Source: a virus. From it: 48,833 nt of DNA. The number at the start of each line of letters is the position of its first letter. Position 1 is the stretch's first letter. The translations under genes and the position numbers were made by a program. The notes beneath the pieces are model-generated. The model was not told where the DNA came from. It made no database searches and saw nothing but the letters and a program-made list of their open reading frames with translations. The stretch spans positions 1 through 48,833 of IMG/VR virus record IMGVR_UViG_3300008107_000472; one strand, given 5' to 3'. Of the stretch, positions 1 through 8,906 are shown one piece after another.

Positions 1-1
1 T

Positions 2-3000
2 CAAAGCAATCCTGGTACTCCTTTTCAAACAGTAACATCAGCCACAAGTTTTGAATTAAGCTATACCTTTCCACAAACTCTTTTACTTAATATCGGTTCT
101 GGAAACGATTGGTTTTCTGCTTCTTCAGATAATGTGTTTGTTAGAGTTGAATCTGATACTTCCCCTGGTAATCTTTGTTTGGGATATGTTATTCCTGGTG
201 GGTATGACACCGCTACTGGTTTAATAACTATTCAGGTAATAAGCACCAGAGGATCAGGAAGCTATTCGAGCTGGAATGTTAGTCCTACCAATTTGACTTT
301 CTCTTCCTATAGTTTTACTTACTTCCAAAACTATGTAAATTCGGGAGGATTTTACTCTTGGTCAAGGTTACCTTACTTAGATTTTTATGAAATTGAGTGG
401 ACAATTTACAAAGAAGATGATAGACCTTATTATTTCCAAATTAGAGGGGGTCTTCCTGAATTAGAAACAATAGTTCACTTTCTTCCTTATACTGGAGATT
501 ATAATGTCAAGTGTAGAGTTTGGGACACTTTAAATTCCATTTCGTTAGGCATTAAAAGAAGCGTAATCACTGTCGGAAAAAGAGAGATTGAATTGAACAC
601 CATAACTAGGTTTAGACAATCTGAAAAGTACGATTGGGAAAATATGCCTTTGAAATGGGAAAGTTATCCATCACAATGGATCTGGCCTGTTGAAAACACG
701 GACGAAACAAGTCTTATTTCTGACTTTATCCAAAATTTCCCTGAATATTCAAATAACTTCAATGAGGGTCAAAGTTGTGAGGTACTTTCTAAAATAGCAG
801 AAGTTAAAGCCACAACAACTTTTGAGATGGGAGTGGATTCAGTTGCTGTTTCAACAATCGAAAGCACATTAGTTGATGGAGGTTACTCCCTTGCAGTTGT
901 TACAACAACATCTGCTCATGGATACACAACAGGTGACACTGTTTGGATTTTAGATTCTTCAGATGATCCCTATGGACAGTTTGTAATCAATGTTCTTTCA
1001 TCAACAACTTTCCAGATTCCAGAAATTGTAATAACTCCCATTAGTGGTGGCTCTGCTTTTGGTCCAGGAAATATAAAAATATTTGCTGATTCAATTAAGA
1101 TTGCTGATTGTAATTTTCAAGGAGATATTGAATCAACATCCAGTGTAATATACAGTGCCATTAATAATTCTGTATTACAGCCCAAATACAAGATCATTAG
1201 CTTAACTGATTCAATAATCACTTCAGGTGATAAAACATTCGTTATACAAGCTCCTAATGACTCAGGATCACTATGGAATGGTAAGAGCTTAGTAGTGCAG
1301 GTCTCTGGATCAATCCATGCATCTCCATTATCAACAACATTCTCTGGAGGTTCTAATCAAACTGAAGAGTATGTTGAATATGATTTCGGGGCACTTCCGA
1401 AAGCAGAAATGAAATATTGGGGAACGAAAAAACTTTGCTGGGACACCTTCGAAGATTTCGAGTTTGCAAAAGCATATGCCCACACTTGGGACATGTATGA
1501 TTATCACAACGACTGGTTGGGCGGATTCGATCTCTATTCTCTGCAATATGGAGATAGAGTAAGAGTTTCTGAACAAACCAATGGTATTGTCTTTACTGAG
1601 ACTGATTCGCCCGGAAATTCATACCTAGATCTTTTCGAAGCTGCTAATCAATTGAATTTGTCAGAAGACGAAAACATACAAAGATTTGATTATGTGGTAA
1701 GAGGATATTCTGAATTACCAGAAGATCCTGAAGGAAACCTCATTTCTCCTGATATCACTACAACTCCAGGGCCAAGAAATGTGACATCGAACTTCTGGGC
1801 TATTCCTTCATATTCACCAGTTATAATTGAACCAACAGGAATTGCTTGGGACGGTGATGGGGATATTTGGGTTACGGGAGAGGATTTAATCAGATTTGAT
1901 GGTGCCAATTTCGAAACATACAATAGTACTAACAGTCCTATTCCTGGAATAGCGGTACAAACTAATTGCATCAAAATCGATAGCAATGATGTTAAATGGA
2001 TAGGTGTTGAGAACACTGACAAACCTCTGGTTAAAATAAATGACAATGCTCCAGAAGAAAATTATGCTTATGATTTAACAGAATTCATAGACAATCAGGG
2101 GAATATGGTTTGTCCAGATGCTAACTCAAGTATTAAAGTTATTGAGATTAATCCACAATCAGGGGATATTTTTGCAGCTTTTATTTCAAATACATCACCT
2201 TCCTATAATGGACTTCTTTACTATGATGGATTTGGAAAATCTTGGAAACTCTTTACTCCTTCCAATTCAGATCTTGGTGATGATATTATTAGAGATTTAC
2301 GACTGGAATATTATTCATTCACTAAATGGTATTTATGGATAGCTACTGAAAATGCTGGACTTATTAGATTTGATGGGGTTAACTTCAGAAACTTCAATAC
2401 ATCCAGTTCTGGTATTCCTTCTAATGATGTTTATTCAATTGAACTCGATTCACTAAATCATAAATGGATAGGAACTGATAACGGATTAGCTTATTGGGAC
2501 GAGGAAAGATGGGCAGTTTGGAACAATTCAACTAATCCTGAGATTTCTGTTGGTAACTTTACAAACATAGTTGAAACAGGCAACGGAAATATCTGGTTTG
2601 CTATTGAAACAGCACCTTCTTCATCTGAGCTTTATTTCTTTGATGGTTACTTCTTCACTCAGGTTCTATATAGAAACGATGGATCAACTCCTATTGATCC
2701 TTGTCCAAATGTTTACGGAAAATCTGCTCTTTCAGCACCCTGGAAAACTATTAAGAATGGAGAAACAACTTTCCCTAGAAATTTAATATTTACAACTTTA
2801 GCTGGAGAAATAGGTAAGTTAGATTATATTATTCCTCACATTCACGCTACATCTAAGTTTAGTGGAACAAATGGTTGGGATTTTGTTTATCACGAAACAT
2901 CGACGCCCCTTCCTAAAATAAAATATGTTTACAATTCTGCTATAGGAAACAACCAAATAGGATTCAATTTCTTAGTTGGTCCGTTCTATGACAACATCAC

Positions 3001-3556
3001 TTTAGATTCCAATATAGTTAGACCAGAAATTCCTTCTGTTGACAGATATTCTTGGTATAAACCAACTTGGCAGAGGTATTCATTAGAAAGTTTGAAAAAC
3101 CAATTCCCTTCTCTAAATTTAAATGATACCTTCTTATATGCACCACTTAGAGATATTATTAGCGGAAAAGCGACTAAGGAAAGTTACTGGAGAAACGCTC
3201 AAATAGAAAGAATTCTGCAGAAAAAATCAAATGATTTATTCCAAAATTTCGAATGGGTAGTAACACTTGGAAGTAATTTTAATGACCAGGGAGTTAAACT
3301 TACAGTTGATTCTGAAGGCTTTATTATAGGCATAGGAGATTTCAGAGGAACAATAACTTTGGGAGAAAAAAGCAATATTTCCACAGTCACTCTTACTGAA
3401 TCCTCGCAAAGTGTTTACGTCACTAAGTATAATAAGGTAGGGGTTTTACAATGGGCAATTTCTCTTAATAGCCCAGGAAACTTAATAACCTCTAGATCTG
3501 TAACAACAGATGCTTACAACAATTTGTATGTTGTATATGAGGATCAACTATCATAA
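2..3556 (+). CDS. Large beta-propeller adhesin-like structural protein, N-terminal part (5' truncated, frameshifted at the end)
   Basis: The reading frame is open from base 2, so the gene starts before the window; the GTG at 134 is only the first start-like codon inside it. The middle (about 1830-2800) carries repeats with a pattern of aspartate-rich turn, then W-IG, then LIRFDG or LAYWDE, as in two-component-regulator propeller (Reg_prop) blades. From about 3240 a second repeat type begins, with the SBBP-like pattern D-x-x-G-N-x-Y-V. Beta-rich, Ser/Thr/Asn-rich composition and position beside other fibre genes suggest a virion surface or receptor-binding role; this is inference. The frame stops at 3556, but homologous-looking sequence continues in another frame from 3541, so this and the next entry are almost certainly one gene. 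Confidence 0.75.
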   Translation, partial: QSNPGTPFQTVTSATSFELSYTFPQTLLLNIGSGNDWFSASSDNVFVRVESDTSPGNLCLGYVIPGGYDTATGLITIQVISTRGSGSYSSWNVSPTNLTFSSYSFTYFQNYVNSGGFYSWSRLPYLDFYEIEWTIYKEDDRPYYFQIRGGLPELETIVHFLPYTGDYNVKCRVWDTLNSISLGIKRSVITVGKREIELNTITRFRQSEKYDWENMPLKWESYPSQWIWPVENTDETSLISDFIQNFPEYSNNFNEGQSCEVLSKIAEVKATTTFEMGVDSVAVSTIESTLVDGGYSLAVVTTTSAHGYTTGDTVWILDSSDDPYGQFVINVLSSTTFQIPEIVITPISGGSAFGPGNIKIFADSIKIADCNFQGDIESTSSVIYSAINNSVLQPKYKIISLTDSIITSGDKTFVIQAPNDSGSLWNGKSLVVQVSGSIHASPLSTTFSGGSNQTEEYVEYDFGALPKAEMKYWGTKKLCWDTFEDFEFAKAYAHTWDMYDYHNDWLGGFDLYSLQYGDRVRVSEQTNGIVFTETDSPGNSYLDLFEAANQLNLSEDENIQRFDYVVRGYSELPEDPEGNLISPDITTTPGPRNVTSNFWAIPSYSPVIIEPTGIAWDGDGDIWVTGEDLIRFDGANFETYNSTNSPIPGIAVQTNCIKIDSNDVKWIGVENTDKPLVKINDNAPEENYAYDLTEFIDNQGNMVCPDANSSIKVIEINPQSGDIFAAFISNTSPSYNGLLYYDGFGKSWKLFTPSNSDLGDDIIRDLRLEYYSFTKWYLWIATENAGLIRFDGVNFRNFNTSSSGIPSNDVYSIELDSLNHKWIGTDNGLAYWDEERWAVWNNSTNPEISVGNFTNIVETGNGNIWFAIETAPSSSELYFFDGYFFTQVLYRNDGSTPIDPCPNVYGKSALSAPWKTIKNGETTFPRNLIFTTLAGEIGKLDYIIPHIHATSKFSGTNGWDFVYHETSTPLPKIKYVYNSAIGNNQIGFNFLVGPFYDNITLDSNIVRPEIPSVDRYSWYKPTWQRYSLESLKNQFPSLNLNDTFLYAPLRDIISGKATKESYWRNAQIERILQKKSNDLFQNFEWVVTLGSNFNDQGVKLTVDSEGFIIGIGDFRGTITLGEKSNISTVTLTESSQSVYVTKYNKVGVLQWAISLNSPGNLITSRSVTTDAYNNLYVVYEDQLS

Positions 3557-5004
3557 CCTTAGAATTAGTTAAGATAAGTCCGGATGGTGTACAGCTTAAT
3601 TCTTTAACAATATCAGTTCCTAGCACAAGATTTATTTTCGATGTTAAAACTGACAAATATGAGAACGTTTATATATGTGGTAGCTTTAGAGGTACAGTTA
3701 ACTTTGGGCCATTTACATTAACTGCAACCAATTCTAATGGATTCATCGCTAAACTTGACTTCAATTTTGATTATGTCTGGGTCAAGCAAATTGAGTCATC
3801 AAGTATATCAAGAGTTTTTGAAATCGCAGTACTTAACGAAGAATACGTTTATTGCTCAGGAATATTTTCAGGAATTATAGACTTAGGTGGAATCGAACTT
3901 ACAAATGTTGGATCTACTGATATGTTCCTTGCAAAATTTGATGCAGGAAGTGGAACGTGTCTTTGGGCCGAGTCTTTGGCTGCAACACCAACCACATCGA
4001 TTTCTACAAATTCAATCACATTAGATCCAAATGGACATCTTTTGGTAACTGGAGCATTTACAGGAACACTTGAATTGGAAGGTCAATCTATTTCTTCTTT
4101 CTCTTCTTCATCAGATATTTTTGTCATTAAGCTTCTATCAACTGGTAAATTGATTTGGATGAAAATGTGTGGAGGAGCTTCTGGGGATTTTGCTTTTGAC
4201 ATAGAAAGTGATTCCCAAGAGAATGTTTATATTACTGGCTCCTTCACAACTACAGCATATTTTTCACCGGATATTGTTGTTTCTAGGGGTGGATCTGATA
4301 TTTACTTGACCAAATTCAACAAGGATGGATTATTGATAGACATTGTAACTGCAGGTGGGGTCAATAGTGATTCTGGAGCAGATCTTATTCTTGACGACGA
4401 AGAAAATGTTTACATCACTGGACTATTTAGAGGCAATGCGGATTTCTCCCCCTACCTCGCAACTCCTCCAGGAACACTTAACGATGCTTTCATTGGGAAA
4501 ATACCTAAAGAAAGGTTTGATCCAGGTCTTAGCATAGGATCTGTACAAAGCTGGTTAGGTTCACATTCTTGGTCTTGGAAAGAGGAAAGATTCTATCAAG
4601 AAGAATTCGAAATCCCTTTGGCTTCAACCATTTTCATAAATCCAATTGATTCTTTAATTCCTGGAAAGAAAAACCACACATGGGTTTTAACTGACACTGA
4701 CACTGGTGAAGAAATAGTAAAGGTTAGAAGAACTCCATATTTCATTTGGACATTCACAACTCCTGGTTTTTATTCCATTTCTTGTCAATTACAAGACGCA
4801 AACGGAAACACTTATGAAACACAACACAAAGGAAAAGTTCGTGTTATAGACCACAAAGAAGCTTTTGCGGGAGACTTAATTCCTGAAGTTGTAAATCCAG
4901 ACGACTATCTAATTCGTACAATCTACGACAACAGAAAGACATTAGGATTTCCACCTTTATCAAAGTTCGATCTTGAACAAGAATCTCAGGAATTAGAGGT
5001 TTAA
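3541..5004 (+). CDS. C-terminal part of the propeller adhesin (out of frame with the N-terminal part)
   Basis: This frame is open from 3541 and has no convincing start of its own; the first ATG is at 3922, inside the fold. It contains several successive SBBP-type blades, each with an NVYI(T/C)G-(S/L)F segment, followed by a beta-strand and then a (D/S)xFxxK segment (about 3650-4500). A C-terminal region of about 130 residues resembles a PKD or Ig-like sandwich (strands around 4660-4860). The blades continue those of the upstream frame, so one missing base near 3539-3543 (gag-gat where gag-gga is expected) explains the break. The stop overlaps the stop of the opposing phoH gene in a shared TTAA. 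Likely a tail-fibre or adhesin component; exact role unknown. Confidence 0.7.
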   Translation, partial: GSTIITLELVKISPDGVQLNSLTISVPSTRFIFDVKTDKYENVYICGSFRGTVNFGPFTLTATNSNGFIAKLDFNFDYVWVKQIESSSISRVFEIAVLNEEYVYCSGIFSGIIDLGGIELTNVGSTDMFLAKFDAGSGTCLWAESLAATPTTSISTNSITLDPNGHLLVTGAFTGTLELEGQSISSFSSSSDIFVIKLLSTGKLIWMKMCGGASGDFAFDIESDSQENVYITGSFTTTAYFSPDIVVSRGGSDIYLTKFNKDGLLIDIVTAGGVNSDSGADLILDDEENVYITGLFRGNADFSPYLATPPGTLNDAFIGKIPKERFDPGLSIGSVQSWLGSHSWSWKEERFYQEEFEIPLASTIFINPIDSLIPGKKNHTWVLTDTDTGEEIVKVRRTPYFIWTFTTPGFYSISCQLQDANGNTYETQHKGKVRVIDHKEAFAGDLIPEVVNPDDYLIRTIYDNRKTLGFPPLSKFDLEQESQELEV

Positions 5005-5711
5005 ACTGTATACTCCCTGTAAACGTCTAAGATAGAAGGAACGATTGGATGTCTATGGTTTTGCTTGAGTGAAATAACCTTAACTCCTTCTACTCTTGCA
5101 GAGATGGTGTTCATGAAATCTAATCCCGATTCCTTCTTGTTTTTAAGATCTATCTGAGAAGTGTCCCCACAAATCATGATCTTAGAACCGACTCCTAATC
5201 TACCTAGAACCATTTCCATCTGGTTCATTGTGACGTTTTGTGCTTCATCAACTACCACACATGAATTAACAAGGGTTCTACCTCTCATGAAAGGAAATGG
5301 CAATATTTCAATTATCCCTTCAGCTAGGAGTTTTTGGATTTTCTCCTTTTCGTATAGCATCTCTAAATTTGAATAAATTGGAGCCAACCACGGATCCATT
5401 TTTTCCTTTAAATCGCCGGGCAAAAAACCTATATCCTCCTTGGCTACAGTTGGTCTGGTGATTACAATTCTTTCTACCTCTCTAGTAAATAACAAGTCTA
5501 AAGCTATCTGAACAGCCAAAAGTGTCTTACCAGATCCTGCTGCTCCCTTAAGAACATTTACAGGATTTTCTAGAATAATTCTTTTTGCTTCTTTCTGTTC
5601 GTCGTTTAGAGTGATCTTGAATTTAATAGGATTTTTAGGTTTTCTTTTCTGGGTCCAGTTGTTTTCAGTTGTCATAAAGAAACTCTTTTTTTCTAAGAAA
5701 CTACTTAGCAT
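5001..5711 (-). CDS. phoH: PhoH-like ATPase
   Basis: A 236-residue P-loop protein of the PhoH family, common in large phages; in phages its biochemical role is unsettled (ATPase, possibly RNA helicase or nuclease-associated). Walker A GAAGSGKT is at residues 56-63 and Walker B VVVDEAQN near 152-159. The family signature ITRP and a GFLPGD segment lie between, and an LKQNHRH segment is near the C-terminus. It is the only minus-strand gene in the first 40 kb, sitting between two structural genes and converging with the adhesin by a 4-base overlap. The annotated start gives MLSSFLEKK; an alternative ATG 36 bases downstream (5675, MTTENNW) fits the usual start of the family about as well. An AT-rich palindrome at 5760-5769 lies upstream of it and of the divergent gene. 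Confidence 0.93.
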   Translation of the reverse strand: MLSSFLEKKSFFMTTENNWTQKRKPKNPIKFKITLNDEQKEAKRIILENPVNVLKGAAGSGKTLLAVQIALDLLFTREVERIVITRPTVAKEDIGFLPGDLKEKMDPWLAPIYSNLEMLYEKEKIQKLLAEGIIEILPFPFMRGRTLVNSCVVVDEAQNVTMNQMEMVLGRLGVGSKIMICGDTSQIDLKNKKESGLDFMNTISARVEGVKVISLKQNHRHPIVPSILDVYREYTV

Positions 5712-5759
5712 TTTGCTGTTTAATAAAATGCCTGTCTTTTCCTATCTTGATTAGTACAG

Positions 5760-5769
5760 GATATATATC
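5760..5769. promoter_or_regulatory. Palindromic GATATATATC element between divergent phoH and fibre gene
   Basis: A perfect 10-base palindrome in the 75-base gap between phoH (minus) and the gene at 5787 (plus). It belongs to the GATATATAAA-like set found before many genes here, and because it is symmetric it could serve both directions. It lies 17 bases before the plus start codon and about 48 bases before the minus start. Promoter function is inferred from recurrence. Confidence 0.5.
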
Positions 5770-5786
5770 AAAAAAAGAAATCCCAA

Positions 5787-6704
5787 ATGGCAGTAACAAT
5801 CAATGAAATCCTTGGAACCGATTCTATTTCGGGTTCAAGACTTACAATTAATGCTAATTTTTTACTATTAGAGAACGCTTATAATGATTTAGAAGACACT
5901 TTTAACATTAATGTTTTAACTGGATCGATAGACGTTTCTTCAGCTTCCAGCGGTCAAATCAAGGCTAAGTCCTTCCTTTCCAATAGTATGGTCATGCCTT
6001 CAGCAGGATCTCCAACTATTCAAATTTATGGAACTGGAGCAAGTGCTGGTTTTATGGTAGCTTCTAATACGATTGCTGGTGCCACTGGTATTTTCTCAAA
6101 TGTGCTTCAATCGAATGCCTTTTCAGCAACAGGTTCTGCTACGTTTGGTGCAACTGCTACCTTCCAGGCAAAAGCAATTATGGACGGAGCACTAACTTTC
6201 GGAGCTTCTGGTAGCGTAGTAAACACAAACAGAAAAGCTTCAGTTGGATCTACAACAGTATTCCCAGCTGCTCCCGGAGCAGGCGTAACAGGAACATACT
6301 CAAATCCTTATCAGTTAACATTGACTGAAAATGTGATTTATATTCAATCCGATTATGTTTCATCTGCACCGGGTGATGCAGGATTTACCACTGGATTTTT
6401 CTTTTATGCAACAACAGGATCAGGAGCTACAGCTTCCGATATTCCTGCAGGATTTACTGTTACTTTAATAGACACAGCAACCTCAAGTGGCTCAATAGCA
6501 ACTGGAGTTACTGGACCAGGTTTACAATACTATACTGGATTCAATACTGCTGATGGACAATATACATCGCCAGAATTCACAACCACTGCAAATCAGTACA
6601 AATCTGCACTTACCCTCATGTGGGAACCTAGAATAGCTCAATCTGATGCCTCTGAAAAGGGATCATGGGTCGTTCTATCAGCCACATCAAACTGGAACTT
6701 CTAA
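5787..6704 (+). CDS. Putative tail-fibre protein
   Basis: A 305-residue protein of unknown family. The N-terminal 40 residues look helical (LTINANFLLLENAYNDLED) and parallel the N-terminus of the collagen-like fibre at 18892 (VDKINYNFDQIL), as if both were an attachment segment. The middle is rich in Gly, Ala, Ser and Thr with alternating short strands, and the C-terminal 100 residues form a probable beta-sandwich. Such an architecture fits a trimeric fibre with a C-terminal head domain. It opens the long plus-strand structural operon and is preceded by the GATATATATC element. Confidence 0.6.
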   Translation: MAVTINEILGTDSISGSRLTINANFLLLENAYNDLEDTFNINVLTGSIDVSSASSGQIKAKSFLSNSMVMPSAGSPTIQIYGTGASAGFMVASNTIAGATGIFSNVLQSNAFSATGSATFGATATFQAKAIMDGALTFGASGSVVNTNRKASVGSTTVFPAAPGAGVTGTYSNPYQLTLTENVIYIQSDYVSSAPGDAGFTTGFFFYATTGSGATASDIPAGFTVTLIDTATSSGSIATGVTGPGLQYYTGFNTADGQYTSPEFTTTANQYKSALTLMWEPRIAQSDASEKGSWVVLSATSNWNF

Positions 6705-6717
6705 TTAATAGCATTTA

Positions 6718-8901
6718 ATGGCAAAAACCCCTTTTATAAGACCCATATCAGTTCAGGGAGGTACATTTTATACCTTCTCTTCTGCTGCAGAGGATTTATC
6801 ACTTACCTTTAATAATTCATTAAAGAAATTTAAGTTCTCAAAATATGCTCTTCTTAAACTTCCTGAATTCGGAAGTCCAACTTATGGGGAAAACTCGTTT
6901 CAGTTCGATGCTATTGATACGACATTCTTAGATGCTGCTTATGGAGATTTTATTCTGTCAAACCCGAATAATTTAAGTCCGTCTGCAGAAATTTCTTTCC
7001 AAAACTATTGTTTGAATTTAGAAAGCACTGTTATTTCTGATGCAAATTATAATGCGGAGTTAAAAAGAAACGTTTCGGAAAGAGTTTTTTGGAAATGGGT
7101 AAAAGAATTAGGAGGAATCCGTTATAGAGCAGCCAATTCTAATGAAGTGGTTTCCACTCTTGACCAAGTAACAACAAGTACAGTTAATGGTTTTCCATAC
7201 TCAGACAAAAGATGGGTAGAAGAAGACACATATTTAACTGGTAATGGAACTCCTACTCCAAGATATGAAAGATTAGTCCAATATATCGGAGAAATTGACG
7301 TTGTAAATTCTGTACAAAATTCAGAAAACGCATATTCTGAGGTTTATATTCACGTTCCAACTAGTGATGGTGCAACTCCTTATGTTCTTTTCAAAACCGT
7401 AGCTGATGAAAATTACTATCCGGATAGAACATGGACTCACAATCCTTCTGACCCTTTAGATACAGAGTATATTCAAGGAAGAGATTCTGCTTCTGGAGTT
7501 TATGGTCCAAACGGGCTACCAAAATTAGCTATTTTCGACCAGGACGTTTTAGGAGAACCTGGAGTAAGTGGCACATCAGCAACAGGTACATTCAGTTCGA
7601 ATTGGTACTCTCCAAGAGATGAGGCTAATTCTTATTTCAGTGATCCTTCTTTCTTCGATGCCTCAAACTATGAACTTGAAAAATATGTAGCAGCTACAGG
7701 TTTAGGCGGATTTACAGTTAGTTACAAAAGAAGCAACTTAGATGGTGTACAAATTGATTTTGAACCATCATCTTACAAGGCAGTACAAAACTACGTTGGA
7801 ATTACAACTATTGAAGAATGGAATTCAACACCAAGTACAGTTTCTTTTGAATTTAATGCAGCACTGATTTATTATGATGTGTATGATCCTAATAATCCTA
7901 CCGATTCAGAAACAAATCTTTACGGAATCTTATTCTTTAATGATCCTGAGCCAGTTTCTGGAAATGCTGCTAAACTTCCAAGTTTCAATAAGTTCAAGCC
8001 TGATCCAATAACCAAACTCAATGGAAATTCCTATGGTTTCAAGATCAATTTAAAGTTTGACACTGATGTTGAAAGTACTGGTGTAGAACAAGCAATTAAC
8101 GATTACTCTTCTTTCTCTCTTTCTATATTCATGGATGCTGCAACTGTGTTACAGGATGCTGCCAAGAATTTGAACGACAGAACTTTGGAGATCATGAATC
8201 TCCAAGATGAAGTTGCTGCCTTAAAGGACCTTATCATCAATACTGATGACAGTAATGAAATAAAAAATAGACTAACTATTGTTGAGAATTCATTACAGGC
8301 AAATCAGGCACTGTTTGAGAACACTCAAGATATCTTATTCCTCATTGAGAAAAATAGCGATGATATTCAGGACATTTTGCAAAATCAAACATCAATTAAT
8401 ATGTCCTATAATTTGGATCTATTGAAAGATGGAAAGGGAACGCAAGTAGATAGAACAATTCCTAATATCTTAAGAGTTGATGTCACACAACAGGATTATA
8501 ATATAGGACCTAATTCCATATTTACAATCAATCCTGTAGCTGGTAACACAGTAGGATTAGAAATCTATACAAATTATCTTAAGCATAAGAATAACGGAAT
8601 TTCAATAACTGCAACCAATGATATAGTTATCAAAATCGATGACTCAATTACCAAATGGAAAAAAGGACAGGTTATGAGATTGGTGATAAGTGATGAGATT
8701 GATTTAGGAAATTATTCCTTAGTAGTATTAACAGATGCTCTTGGAGAATATCCTAAAAATGCACCTTCTGGAGTTCCTTATTCTGTAGTAGTAGCAGGAT
8801 TCTTAAATACACAATTCAGTACTTCTTCTTATAAGCCTATCTTTGATATAGTTTGTACTGACGATGTGAATTTAACATTCGAAGTTGATCAAATAAAATA
8901 A
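6718..8901 (+). CDS. Structural protein with central coiled coil, probably baseplate or fibre
   Basis: A 727-residue protein with no recognised family. The N-terminal 450 residues are beta-rich with many aromatic residues. A heptad-like helical region follows at about 475-565 (LNDRTLEIMNLQDEVAALKD, then LTIVENSLQANQALFENTQ). A C-terminal beta domain of about 150 residues ends the protein. The order beta domain, coiled coil, beta domain is typical of trimeric fibre or baseplate-wedge components. It starts 14 bases after the preceding gene and is followed after 5 bases by the 1177-residue gene, so the set is surely co-transcribed. Function is inferred from context only. Confidence 0.6.
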   Translation: MAKTPFIRPISVQGGTFYTFSSAAEDLSLTFNNSLKKFKFSKYALLKLPEFGSPTYGENSFQFDAIDTTFLDAAYGDFILSNPNNLSPSAEISFQNYCLNLESTVISDANYNAELKRNVSERVFWKWVKELGGIRYRAANSNEVVSTLDQVTTSTVNGFPYSDKRWVEEDTYLTGNGTPTPRYERLVQYIGEIDVVNSVQNSENAYSEVYIHVPTSDGATPYVLFKTVADENYYPDRTWTHNPSDPLDTEYIQGRDSASGVYGPNGLPKLAIFDQDVLGEPGVSGTSATGTFSSNWYSPRDEANSYFSDPSFFDASNYELEKYVAATGLGGFTVSYKRSNLDGVQIDFEPSSYKAVQNYVGITTIEEWNSTPSTVSFEFNAALIYYDVYDPNNPTDSETNLYGILFFNDPEPVSGNAAKLPSFNKFKPDPITKLNGNSYGFKINLKFDTDVESTGVEQAINDYSSFSLSIFMDAATVLQDAAKNLNDRTLEIMNLQDEVAALKDLIINTDDSNEIKNRLTIVENSLQANQALFENTQDILFLIEKNSDDIQDILQNQTSINMSYNLDLLKDGKGTQVDRTIPNILRVDVTQQDYNIGPNSIFTINPVAGNTVGLEIYTNYLKHKNNGISITATNDIVIKIDDSITKWKKGQVMRLVISDEIDLGNYSLVVLTDALGEYPKNAPSGVPYSVVVAGFLNTQFSTSSYKPIFDIVCTDDVNLTFEVDQIK

Positions 8902-8906
8902 TTTAA

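Noticed and set aside
3530-3560. Programmed -1 frameshift in the adhesin
   Set aside because: No X-XXY-YYZ slippery heptamer or nearby stem; a lost G is simpler.
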